Assembly (NCBI GenBank): GCA_963850765.1
Contig: CAWKMN010000003.1
Span: 1 to 64,000 of the forward strand
Reading direction: 5' to 3'
Source: CAWKMN01 sp963850765
GTDB lineage: Bacteria > Chloroflexota > Anaerolineae > Aggregatilineales > Aggregatilineaceae
DNA: 64,000 nucleotides
The position numbers and the translations under genes are program-made. The first letter of the stretch is position 1; each line of letters starts with the position of its first letter. The notes beneath the pieces are model-generated. The model saw only the letters and a list, made by a program, of their open reading frames with translations, was not told where the DNA came from and ran no database searches. Shown here piece after piece: positions 48,558 through 57,307 of this stretch.

Positions 48558-48917
48558 GAGCCGGGCACGTTCCGGCGCGGTGTTTCTGTTTTTCGCCTGC
48601 CTGTATATTCTCTCAATTGGCCGGGGCTTTTACACCAGCGATGGTGAGGTCATGTTCAAGACCGCCGCCGCACTGGTCGAGCGCCATTCCTTCGCGCTGG
48701 AGCCCGATCCCGGCCTGCCGCAGATCGTGCGCGGGCATGACGGCCGGATGTACAGCAAATATGATCCCGGCCTGCCTTTACTGCTGGTTCCGTTTTATGT
48801 TACAGGCGATTGGATCGGGCAGATCAACCACGCGCATCGCTATCGGCTGGCCGCGACGTTTGCCCTGCTGCTCCCCGCGCTGGCCGGAGCGGGCACGCTG
48901 GCGGCGCTCTGATGCTA

Positions 48918-49020
48918 GCCTCACCCCCCAATCCCCTCTCCACACCGTGGAGAGGGGGAGCATATCGCGACCCGGCAACTCCCCCTCTCTACCTGTGGAG
49001 AGGGGACGTGGGGGTGAGGC
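48918..49020. mobile_element. 103-bp MITE-like hairpin element inside a gene
   Basis: GCCTCACCCCCCAATCC, hairpin CCCCTCTCCAC...GTGGAGAGGGG, about 25 unique bases, hairpin CCCCCTCTCTAC...GTGGAGAGGGG, right end GGGGGTGAGGC. TA-rich bases on both sides (GCTA / TTAG). Confidence 0.75.
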
Positions 49021-49150
49021 TTAGCCGGTTCATATTATGGCAATTCTCGCGGCCGGGATCGCGTCGCCGCTGTGGATGTATGCGCGCGAATTGTTCACAG
49101 AGGCGGTGCTCGCCTGCGCGCTGACGCTGACCGTGCTGATTTGAGGGGCG

Positions 49151-49265
49151 TTTGAAAACCTCACCCCGCCCCCCTCTCCATGCACGGAGAGGGGGAGCCG
49201 GTCATCAACCACTTCCGCTCTGCGCGTGTGGAGAGGGGATTGAGCGTGAGGTAAGTCTTTTCAAA
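49151..49265. mobile_element. Second MITE-like hairpin element in the same gene
   Basis: Ends TTTGAAAACCTCAC and GTGAGG...TTTTCAAA, imperfect; two inner hairpins (CCCCTCTCCATGC/CGGAGAGGGG and CCGCTCTGCGCGTGTGGAGAGG). Confidence 0.7.
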
Positions 49266-50187
49266 TGGCTCGCGATCGGGCGGGGAATGCGTGGCGCGAA
49301 CCCATGCGCCTTCTTGCGGCGGGGATGGTGTTCGGCCTGGGGGTGCTCACGCGCGCGGCGCTAGTCATCTATTTGCCCGCGCTGATGGTGCTGGCCGTCC
49401 GGCAGCGGCCGGGCGGGTCGCGGCATGCAATGGTCATGCGGCTGGCATGGTTCGGAATGGGGCTGCTGCCGTTTGTCATCGGGTTGGCCGCGCACAATGT
49501 GCTGCGCTTTGGCGATCCGTTCCGCTTCGGTTACGAGGGCGAAGGGTTCACGACTCCGCTCTGGCAGGGCATCGCCGGACTGCTGTTCAGCCCCGGCAGA
49601 AGTGTCTTTGTCTATGCGCCGCCGCTTGTCCTGAGTTTGATCCTGTGGCCGCGCTTCCGGCGGGTTTGTCCCGCGCTGGCGGACTTGCTGGCGCTGGCAT
49701 GGGGATCGGCACTGATCTTCTACGGTGCGTGGTGGGCATGGCACGGCGGCTGGAGCTGGGGGCCGCGTTTCCTGGTGCCGCTGATCCCGCTGAGCATGCT
49801 GCCACTGATCGTCCTGCCGGACGGCTGGCGCTGGCGGGTGGCGCTGGCGGTGCTGATCCTGGCCGGGACGCTGATCCAGATGACCGGCATTCTCACCGAT
49901 CTCACACCGCATTACGCCGCGCTGACCGTCGATGGCGAGACGGATTATGCCGCGCTCCATAACGACCCGGACCTTATCCCGCAGCTTGCTGCTGCCCGCC
50001 GTCTCGTCCGCGGGCAGACTGAGCCGCTGGCGGTCTTCCACCTGAGCGATACCGGGCTCCCGTCGACATGGACGGTGGGCGTCCCCGCGCTGCTGCTGGC
50101 CGGACTCGTTACTTCTTTGATACGTTGTACGTACATCTATAGAAACCGTGAATCTTCGCAGACCTAACAGATGAAGGATGGCCGGTC

Positions 50188-51174
50188 ATGTCACTGCGTG
50201 CGTTCAAACTCCCCGATGATCTGGACGTGATGATCGCGCTGATTGAGCCCAGTTTTCAGTATCCTGAGAACCAGGATTGGAATGTTCAGCAGGACGAGAT
50301 TGACAGCATGGTGGACTCGCTGCAAGGCGCACGGCGCATCTGGCCGCTGATTCGCGTGCTGCAAGTGTTCTCGCCGCCGGTGCGGGATACGCTGCGCGGG
50401 TATATCTGGGAAGAGGATGGGCGCGCCGTCGGCCTAAGCAACATCCTGCGCATGGGTGATACGCGCCAATGGCTGATCGCCAATGTCTCGGTTCTGCCCG
50501 AATACCGCCGGCGTGGAATCGCGCGGCGGCTGGTGGAGGCGTGTGTCGGATATGCGCGCGAACGGCAGGCGTCCACCCTCACGCTGGATGTAATCGCCGG
50601 GAATACACCCGCCTACAGCCTGTATACGGCCCTGGGATTCCAGCATTTCTCCGGCTACAGCCAGTTGGAATACCGCTCCGACCGCGCGATCGACGAGGTG
50701 TCAGTTCCAGATGGATATACCTTCGGGCCGCTCCTGCCGAGCGCGTGGCGCGTCGAGTACGAACTGGCGCAGCGTATCACGCCGGACAAGGCCCGCCCGT
50801 ATGCGCCGGTCGAGGAGGGACGCTACCGCCGGCCCGTGGTCATGCGGCTGCTCGGGCCGAGCATCACCCGCGCGATGGGGACTCAGGTACGCCGGTTTGA
50901 GCTGAAGCACGGCGGTCAGACGGTCGCTACCGGCAGCACACAGGCGCGCCAGCGGGCGGGCGGCGTGAACCAGATGCGGCTGACGCTCGATCCGGCCTGC
51001 CCGGAGGCGGCTTCCTTTCTCGTGTGGCGGCTGGCGGGGGAGATACAGCGTTACAGCCCAGGGCGTCCGATCCATTTTGAGGCGAAGGATTGGCAGCCCG
51101 CCTTGCTGGACGCGGCGCAGCGGGCCGGATTTCGTTTACTGGCGGAGATGCACAGTCTCGGCCGGAAGCTGTGA
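50188..51174 (+). CDS. Double-GNAT acetyltransferase
   Basis: 328 residues. First GNAT domain with WLIANVSVLPEYRRRGIARR (acetyl-CoA loop RRRGIA) and TLDVIAGNTPAYSLYTALGF; a second, degenerate GNAT-like half from about 190, lacking the loop. Substrate unknown. Confidence 0.83.
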   Translation: MSLRAFKLPDDLDVMIALIEPSFQYPENQDWNVQQDEIDSMVDSLQGARRIWPLIRVLQVFSPPVRDTLRGYIWEEDGRAVGLSNILRMGDTRQWLIANVSVLPEYRRRGIARRLVEACVGYARERQASTLTLDVIAGNTPAYSLYTALGFQHFSGYSQLEYRSDRAIDEVSVPDGYTFGPLLPSAWRVEYELAQRITPDKARPYAPVEEGRYRRPVVMRLLGPSITRAMGTQVRRFELKHGGQTVATGSTQARQRAGGVNQMRLTLDPACPEAASFLVWRLAGEIQRYSPGRPIHFEAKDWQPALLDAAQRAGFRLLAEMHSLGRKL

Positions 51175-51285
51175 GCACCGCTTGATCCATCGGCAGCAAC
51201 CCTATACAGATTTCACACTTGCCAAGTGCCCCCCGGCACGGCACAATCTATGTTTAGCGTCAGATTAGTCAATTTGGAGCGTTTC

Positions 51286-52371
51286 ATGGTAGACGTGAGG
51301 TCACTGCAGCGGCGCTGGCGGCTCTGGCGTGCGGGCGCGGTGTGGGGTGTCAAGGCGTTGGGCTGGGCAGTCCAGGCGGCGCTGGACGAGCGCGGCACGG
51401 TTTCGCAGCCAGAAAAACGACTGTCGTCATTCGCCTATGGCGGGCAGGCCGTGATTGAGGGTGTCATGATGCGCGGCCAATATGTCGCCGCGATTTCGGT
51501 TCGCAATCCCAAGGGTGCCATCATTACCAAAGAGATTCCGCTCAAGGCGGCGCTGTATCGCGGCCGAATCGCAAAGCTGCCGTTTGCGCGCGGGCTGGTG
51601 ATGCTGTGGGATGCGCTGGTGCTCGGTACAAGCGCGCTGATGTGGTCGGCCGACGTGGCGCTCGAAGAGGAAGAGGACGTTGAGTTCTCCTTCGAGGGCG
51701 CGGCGGGTGTCGGGCTGGTGCTGGTTTCTGTTGCACTGATGCTCGGCCTGTTTGTGGCGATCCCGGCGGCCGCGTCTCATGCTGTCAAGGATGTCAGCGG
51801 GCTGGACAGCCGGCTGGCTGCTGACGTGATTGAGGGTGTCGTCAAGCTGGGCATGCTGGTCGGTTATATCTGGTTGATCAGCCACATGAACGATGTCAAG
51901 CGCCTGTTCGGCTATCACGGCGCGGAGCACAAGACGATCAACGCTTATGAGGCGGGCGCGGAACTGACCCCGGAGAACGTGAACACCTATCCGATCCAGC
52001 ATCCGCGCTGCGGCACGGCCTTTTTGCTGACGGTGGTCTTTATCTCGGTGGCGGTGCATATCCTGACCGGGCGGCCCGACGGCGTGATCGCGCTGGTGCT
52101 GGCGCGCATTGGCCTGATTTTCCCCATCGCGGGTATTTCCTACGAGATCATCCGGTTCACATCCAAACACCTGGATAACCCGATCGTCCGCCTGATCGTC
52201 AAGCCCAATCTGGCGCTGCAACACCTGACCACGCGCCAGCCGGATCTGACCATGATCGAGGTGGGCATCGCATCGCTGGAACGCGTGCTCGAAGCGGAGC
52301 GGGCGGGCGTCGCCGTCCCTGAGACGCGCGTGACCGAAATCCCGGCGGCGGTGCAGCCGTTGGGCGATTAG
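51286..52371 (+). CDS. DUF1385 membrane protein (YqhQ-like)
   Basis: 361 residues from the ATG at 51286 (GGAG seven bases before); upstream Met codons are less well placed. GGQAVIEGVMMRG and LFGYHGAEHKTINAYEAG are the two family signatures, then HPRCGTAFLL and four TM helices. The histidines in GYHGAEHK look like metal ligands. Function not established. Confidence 0.9.
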   Translation: MVDVRSLQRRWRLWRAGAVWGVKALGWAVQAALDERGTVSQPEKRLSSFAYGGQAVIEGVMMRGQYVAAISVRNPKGAIITKEIPLKAALYRGRIAKLPFARGLVMLWDALVLGTSALMWSADVALEEEEDVEFSFEGAAGVGLVLVSVALMLGLFVAIPAAASHAVKDVSGLDSRLAADVIEGVVKLGMLVGYIWLISHMNDVKRLFGYHGAEHKTINAYEAGAELTPENVNTYPIQHPRCGTAFLLTVVFISVAVHILTGRPDGVIALVLARIGLIFPIAGISYEIIRFTSKHLDNPIVRLIVKPNLALQHLTTRQPDLTMIEVGIASLERVLEAERAGVAVPETRVTEIPAAVQPLGD

Positions 52372-52378
52372 CGACATA

Positions 52379-52410
52379 GCGCTCAGCTGTCCGCGATCAG
52401 CTTTCAGCCA
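52379..52410. repeat. CAGC heptad repeat
   Basis: GCTCAGCTGTCCGCGATCAG type units after the DUF1385 gene. Confidence 0.45.
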
Positions 52411-52427
52411 AAAAACTGTAGTATGGG

Positions 52428-52455
52428 AGGGGCGAGTGACACACTCGCCTCTTTT
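52428..52455 (+). terminator. Rho-independent terminator
   Basis: AGGGGCGAGTG / CACTCGCCTCT stem with one mismatch, 3-base loop, TTTT tail, after the DUF1385 gene. Confidence 0.7.
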
Positions 52456-52516
52456 AGTTCGGCATGAACAACGGTAAAATGAGGGTTATCCTGTTACCGC
52501 ATCCTCGAGAGATGTC

Positions 52517-53764
52517 ATGCACATTTTCATCAGCTACGCGAAAAAAGACACCTATGATCTGGCGCTGCGGCTGCGAGACGCGCTCACCGTGCTGCCCGGA
52601 GTGTCCGCGTGGATGGACGAGTCGATCCCCATTGGCGAGAACTGGCCGCAGGAGATCGAGCACGAGATCGATCGCTGCGACGTGATGATTGTGCTGCTGT
52701 CACCCGATATCCACCGCGATCCCGCCTCGCCGGAAGGTCCGAGTTTTGTGCTCAAAGAGGTGAATTACGCGCTCTATCAGGTTCACAAGCCGGTGATCCC
52801 GATCCTGGCTCAGCCGACGCATAAACCTCTGGTGCTGGCGGATGTGCAGCATATTGATCTGAACTCGACGCATGGCAACGGGATGGATCGCGTGGTCGAG
52901 GAGATCCTGCGCCGGGCAGGGGACGAAATGTCGGCCCGGAACGCGCTATCCTCATCGCTGCCGGAGAAGAAACGCACCACGCAGATTGCACGCGCCGCCT
53001 TGTCGCCTGCTGCCGATCTGCCACGGAATTTCCCGCTGCCGCAGCCCTTTGAATGGTGCCATATCCCCGCGGGGCATGTCACGCTGGAGGACGCCAGCAG
53101 TCGCGGCGGCAGCAAAGGCGGGCAGTATTGGGTCGAGGCGTTTGCTATCGGAAAATATTCGATCACCAACGCACAGTATGATGTCTTCATCGACGACCAG
53201 GACGGTTATGTGAACTCCGGCTGGTGGGGCTTTTCGCCCGAAGCGGAGCAGTGGCGGCGTAATCATCCCAAGCCGCGCGGCCCTGCGTTTGAAGGCGCGG
53301 ATCTGCCCTGTACGAACGTAAGCTGGTACGAAGCAGTGACATTTTGCCGGTGGCTGAGCAGCAAAACCGGGCTGGAGATCACGCTCCCCACCGGGCAGCA
53401 GTGGCAGCGCGCCGCGCAGGGTGACGACGGCCGCGAATATCCGTGGGGCGACGAGTTTGATCCGAGCCGGTGCAATTTCGGAAACAACATCGGGCGGCCC
53501 ACGCCGGTCACGAAATACCCGCTGGGTGCAAGTCCCTATGGCGTGATGAACATGAGCGGCAATACCTGGGAATGGTGTCTGAACGAGTGGGGGACCGACA
53601 GCACGCGCCTGAAAGGGAATGGGGTGCGGAACGTGCGCGGCGGCTCGTGGGGCTTCTACCAGAATCTGGCGCGGGTGGCATCGCGCAACTGGCACGATCC
53701 CGCCGACTGGGCTGTCAACCAGAGCTTCCGCATCGCGCTGATGAGTCCGATCCAGGGCAAGTGA
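52517..53764 (+). CDS. TIR domain fused to an FGE-sulfatase (C-type-lectin-like) domain
   Basis: 415 residues, no signal peptide. TIR domain 1-118: MHIFISYAKKD, VSAWMDESIPIGENWPQEI, DVMIVLLSPD and KEVNYALYQV; E81 is the likely NADase glutamate. Linker 119-175. FGE-type fold 178-410: CHIPAGHV, VEAFAIGKYSITNAQYDVF, NVSWYEAVTFCRWLS, LPTGQQWQRAA, MNMSGNTWEWCLNEW, VRGGSWGF and SRNWHDP. The paired active cysteines of true formylglycine-generating enzymes are absent, so it is a binding scaffold. The C-terminal part matches the place where retroelement-diversified proteins carry their variable region. Ends close to a convergent gene. Confidence 0.88.
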   Translation: MHIFISYAKKDTYDLALRLRDALTVLPGVSAWMDESIPIGENWPQEIEHEIDRCDVMIVLLSPDIHRDPASPEGPSFVLKEVNYALYQVHKPVIPILAQPTHKPLVLADVQHIDLNSTHGNGMDRVVEEILRRAGDEMSARNALSSSLPEKKRTTQIARAALSPAADLPRNFPLPQPFEWCHIPAGHVTLEDASSRGGSKGGQYWVEAFAIGKYSITNAQYDVFIDDQDGYVNSGWWGFSPEAEQWRRNHPKPRGPAFEGADLPCTNVSWYEAVTFCRWLSSKTGLEITLPTGQQWQRAAQGDDGREYPWGDEFDPSRCNFGNNIGRPTPVTKYPLGASPYGVMNMSGNTWEWCLNEWGTDSTRLKGNGVRNVRGGSWGFYQNLARVASRNWHDPADWAVNQSFRIALMSPIQGK

Positions 53765-53803
53765 ACAAAGACTGAACCACCGAGATGCCGAGGACGCAGG
53801 GCT

Positions 53804-54535
53804 TCAAATCACTGGTCGCCATCTACGGCTATCAAATGCTAATGGCCCGGCAGAATCTTTCTCCCCCACGAACAGCAGCACGGTGCTCCGATCGAGTTCC
53901 TCGACGCGCAGATCGGCGCGAAAACCCGCTTCTGCGAAGCGCTGCTCGATATTGACCGGCCAGGGCGTGCGCTGCCCCGTCACCCGGTAGGCGAATTCGA
54001 GCGCGTCCTGAGCCGCGCCGCCATTCGTCAGCAGGCCGCTGAACACGACCACCAGCCGCCCGCCCGGTTTCAGCACGCGATACACCTCGCGCAGCGTGGC
54101 CGGCTCGACGATAAATTCCGTGGGGAAGGTGCTCACCACGGCGGCGAAATGCGCGGCGGGGAAGGGGAGCGCCTGCGCCCTGGCGCGGATCAGGGGCGGA
54201 CGCAGCCCCCAACCGCGGATCTTGCGGCGGGCGATTTGCCCCATCGCACGGCTGAGATCGAGCGCCACCGTCCGGTAGCCCGCGCGCCGCAGATCGATCT
54301 CAAAATTCCCGGTGCCATGTGCCAGCTCAAGGATCGCCGCGCCGGGTGGGGCGTTCAGATGGCGCAGGGCGACCCGCTGCCAATCGCGCCACTGGCCGAG
54401 GCTGACGACCCAGCTTACCGTGTCGTAGGTAAAGGCCATCTCGTTATACAGCAGGCGGAAGCCAAAACAAATCAGCGACCACCACGTTTTTTCGAATGCG
54501 CTTAACGGGCGCGACTGCGGCGCGATCGACCCCAT
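53804..54535 (-). CDS. Class I SAM-dependent methyltransferase
   Basis: 243 residues. AILELAHGTGNFEIDLRRAG (SAM loop), TVALDLSRAMGQIARRK, AQALPFPAAHFAAVVSTFPTE, EVYRVLKPGGRLVVV. UbiE/Methyltransf_11 type; substrate unknown. AAGGAG before the ATG; a minus-strand TATAAT lies at 54570-54575. Confidence 0.87.
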   Translation of the reverse strand: MGSIAPQSRPLSAFEKTWWSLICFGFRLLYNEMAFTYDTVSWVVSLGQWRDWQRVALRHLNAPPGAAILELAHGTGNFEIDLRRAGYRTVALDLSRAMGQIARRKIRGWGLRPPLIRARAQALPFPAAHFAAVVSTFPTEFIVEPATLREVYRVLKPGGRLVVVFSGLLTNGGAAQDALEFAYRVTGQRTPWPVNIEQRFAEAGFRADLRVEELDRSTVLLFVGEKDSAGPLAFDSRRWRPVI

Positions 54536-54642
54536 GCCAACCGGCTCCTTTCATGGGCAGCTACGCCCGATTATAGCGGGTTCGCGGCGAACTTGGCGGC
54601 TGGTCTGGACATATTGCCGCGAGCGTGTAGAATCGGGCGTCG

Positions 54643-54675
54643 GTTGAGCGGTTAGCCGTCAGCGATCAGCAAGCT
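54643..54675. repeat. GAGCGGTTAGCCGTCAGCG heptad repeat
   Basis: Member of the TTAGC/CAGC heptad family, upstream of the PstS-like gene. Confidence 0.5.
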
Positions 54676-54753
54676 GCAAACCGTATAGATTGTGCGACTG
54701 CTGGTGCTGAACATTTTTGGACTTTTTCCATTCTACCTGGAGGAGATTCTTCT

Positions 54754-56779
54754 ATGCGGTATGCACTTCGACCGTTATGGCTGGTCATATTGGTGGTCGT
54801 ACTGGCGTTTCCCATGGTGAGCTATGCCCAGGACGGCGGTGATGCGCCCCCGGTGCTGATCCAGGGCACGCCCGAACTGGAAGCGCTGGTCGGAGCGGTG
54901 CGGGATGCGTATGTGGGTGCCAACCCAGATGCGGATGTCCAGATCGATCCGGGGGTGGGGCTGCGTGGCGCGTTCGAGGCGCTGTGCCAGGGCACAGTAG
55001 ACATCGTGATGTCCACCGAGCCGATGACTGACGCGCAGGTGGCCGCGTGCAGCAGCGCCGGTCAGAACTTTATCGAGACGGTGCTGGCGTATGAAGCGGT
55101 GGTGCTGCTCCCCACGCCCGAAGCGGAACTGGCCTGCGCCAGTCAGGATGCGCTGTTCAACGCGTGGGAGCTTGGCGCGCCGGCAGAGGTCAATTGGGCC
55201 GACCTGGGTGTGACGGCAGCACTTGAGACGCCGGTGGCGTTCTACGGGCCGGATGAGCTTTCCAAAGCCACTATGCTGTTCCGCAGCCTCGTTCCCGCTG
55301 GCGACCTGCGCGACGATATTCAGATCGCCGATCCCGCGGCGATCGTGAGCACGGTGCAGGAAGCCGGGTCGAGCGCCTTTGGATTCATGTCGCTGGCCGA
55401 TCTAAACGCGGCCGATCCCGATGGCGCAGTCTTGCCGCTGGCGATTGAAGACGCCAATCTGAACTGCATCCCGCCCTCGCTTGAAACACTCGCGGACGGC
55501 AGCTACCCGCTGGCGCGGACCGATTATCTGTATGTCAACGCCGAGAGTGCCGTCCGCGAAGAGGTGCGGGCATTCCTCGACTTTGCGCTGGTGGACGAAG
55601 CCGGCGCGCGCGCTGTGGCCGCGGCGCAAGGGTACACAGCCGCCACGGAAGAAACCTATCGCGCCGGACGTCGATAACCTGATCAACGCCGCGGTGGGCC
55701 GCACCTTCACCCGGCCGGTGACGCCGGTTTCGATCTCCACGGCGGAGGTAGGCACGGTGACGATCGCTGGCACGGCTGCCCTGCGCGACGTGACCAACCC
55801 GATCCAGGCGAATTTCTCAGCGGAATATACCGGCGCGGTTGTCGAGACCAACCTGTTGGGCGATACGGCGGGCTGGCAGGCGTTCTGCACGGGCGCGGCG
55901 GATGTGCTGCAAACCACGCGCGACGCGACCGCCGAGGAACAGGCGCTCTGCGAAGAAAATGGCATCGAGCCGTACACGCTCAATCTCGGTTACGAGGGGC
56001 TGGTAATCGCCGTGCCCGCCGGGGCGGATTGGATCGAATGCCTGGACGCGGAAACTGCCGCGACGCTGTTCCGCGCAGGGACCGACGAAGCACCCGCCGC
56101 GAATTTGTGGAGCGATGTGAACGCCGATTGGCCGGAGACGGAAATCCTGTTTGTGCTGCCGCCCTTTGGCTCGGGCGAGACTGATTTCCTGACGCTTGGC
56201 CTGCTCGGGGATCTGACCTTCCCGTTCCGCGTGGATGCGGATGTCGAGAACGGCGATCCGCTGTACCGCGCGCAGGGCGTTGCCAATACGGATAACGGCA
56301 TCACCTATCTGTGGTGGAGCGAATATCAGGGCAGCACGGCGGATGTTAAGCTGCTGGCCGTGGACGCGGGCGAAGGCTGTGTCGCGCCGTCGCCAGAGGC
56401 ATTCGCGGATGGGACGTATGCGCTGTCGTTCCCGGTGCGCTACCATTTCAGCCAGGCGTCGTTCGCCAACGGGCTGGTGCGGGCGTTCTTGTGGGATTTC
56501 TTCAGCGAGAGCGCGATCAGCACGCTGGCCGAAACGCCCTACGCCGGGCTGGACGTGGAACAGTTGCGCGGCGCACTGCGCGATGAAGCCTTCCAGATGC
56601 TGGCGGATTTTGAAGCGCAGCAGCCCACCGAGGACGAACCGACTGTCGAGCCGACGCCCGAAGCGACCGAAGAAGTAACGGAAGAAGCACCCGCGGAAGC
56701 GACGGTCGAGGCGACGGCAGAAGCGACTGCCGAACCCACCGCCGGGCCGACCGCCGAGGCGACCGAGTTGAGCGACTAA
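54754..56779 (+). CDS. Tandem PstS-like substrate-binding protein with T/E/A tail, one frame change
   Basis: 674 residues after removal of one base near 55668. Signal peptide 1-25. Two type 2 periplasmic binding domains of the PstS/phosphate-binding kind in a row: first about 35-305 (GLRGAFEALCQGTVDIVMSTEPM), second about 330-615 (YTGAVVETNLLGDTAGWQAFCTGAADVLQTTRD in parts, FGSGETDFLTLGL). C-terminal 55 residues are EPTPEATEEVTEEAP-type repeats, like those of the small TEAT protein. No ABC transporter genes adjoin, so it may be a receptor. GGAGGAG before the ATG. Confidence 0.82.
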
Positions 56780-56785
56780 ACGTTA

Positions 56786-56914
56786 GCCTCACCCCTATAT
56801 CCCCTCTCCATCTCATGGAGAGGGGACATGCCGGGCGGGTTTGTTAACCCGCCCCTACAAAACGGCGTTATCTCCCCCTCTCCACAGCGTGGAGAGGGGG
56901 CCGGGGGGTGAGGC
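56786..56914. mobile_element. 129-bp nested palindromic element
   Basis: Left end GCCTCACCCCTATATCC with hairpin CCCCTCTCCATC...GGAGAGGGG; the palindrome GGGCGGGTTTGTTAACCC in the centre (56832-56858); right hairpin CCCCCTCTCCAC...GTGGAGAGGGGG and end GGGGGGTGAGGC. The inner palindrome lies exactly between the two outer hairpins. Confidence 0.75.
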
Positions 56915-56920
56915 TGAATG

Positions 56921-57118
56921 CTATCGCCCATCGCCTTTTCCTGTAGCCGGCCCGCGGCGCAGCCGGGCGAGATTCTGCCGGGCGGCTTCGCGATCTTCCA
57001 TCTTCTGCACGCGGTCGATCAGAAAAAGCCACATCTCGATCGGTACCTGCACGGCGATGATCGCCTCTTCCTCGTCGCGGACGTGCGTCACGGACTTCCA
57101 GACATCATTCAGTTCCAT
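56921..57118 (-). CDS. Small hypothetical protein
   Basis: 65 residues: MELNDVWKSVTHVRDEEEA, then IIAVQVPIEMWLFLIDRVQK and a basic tail. Amphipathic, no TM or signal. Ribosome site weak; a TATAAT lies upstream on the minus strand (57164-57169). Could be an antitoxin-like or regulatory peptide; not recognised. Confidence 0.45.
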   Translation of the reverse strand: MELNDVWKSVTHVRDEEEAIIAVQVPIEMWLFLIDRVQKMEDREAARQNLARLRRGPATGKGDGR

Positions 57119-57240
57119 AACCCAAACCGATCCTTCTCTCGTGCCATGATACCTGTCCTGAACATTATACCGCGCGGATGGCCCGACTTTTACACCGCGA
57201 ACCGCTCCAAATGTGATACAATTGCCGCTGGTCAATGGCC

Positions 57241-57294
57241 CGCCAGCAGGCGGTTGTCCGCTCCCAGGCGGCTGCCCGCCCAGAGGCGGTTAGA
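57241..57294 (+). repeat. Three 18-bp tandem repeats in the dinG leader
   Basis: Units begin CGCCAGCAGGCGG, CGCTCCCAGGCGG and CGCCCAGAGGCGG; each can fold as a small CGCC/GGCG hairpin. They end 13 bases before the DnaQ-DinG start codon. Confidence 0.65.
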
Positions 57295-57307
57295 AACGGA
57301 GTCAACT

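Larger units (their letters stand above)
48535..50167 (+). pseudogene. Membrane mannosyltransferase-like gene split by two hairpin elements
   Basis: Three coding pieces belong together: 48535-48912 (LYILSIGRGFYTSDGE, YSKYDPGLPLLLVPFY, ending GAGTLAAL), 49025-49144 (HIMAILAAGIASPLWMYARE, LFTEAVLACALTLTVLI) and 49265-50167 (RAALVIYLPALMVLAVRQ, WWAWHGGWSWGPRFLVPLIP). This is the plan of large secretion-side membrane proteins of the PMT/GT39-like kind common in Chloroflexota. Each break holds a GCCTCACC-type element with stops in all frames. Unless the elements are skipped in some way, the gene is dead. Confidence 0.75.

Noticed and set aside
48535..48912. Small separate membrane protein
   Set aside because: It ends abruptly at a repeat element and its sequence continues in type and order in the two pieces downstream.
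52517..53764. Active formylglycine-generating enzyme
   Set aside because: The paired active-site cysteines of true FGE are absent and there is no sulfatase gene nearby.
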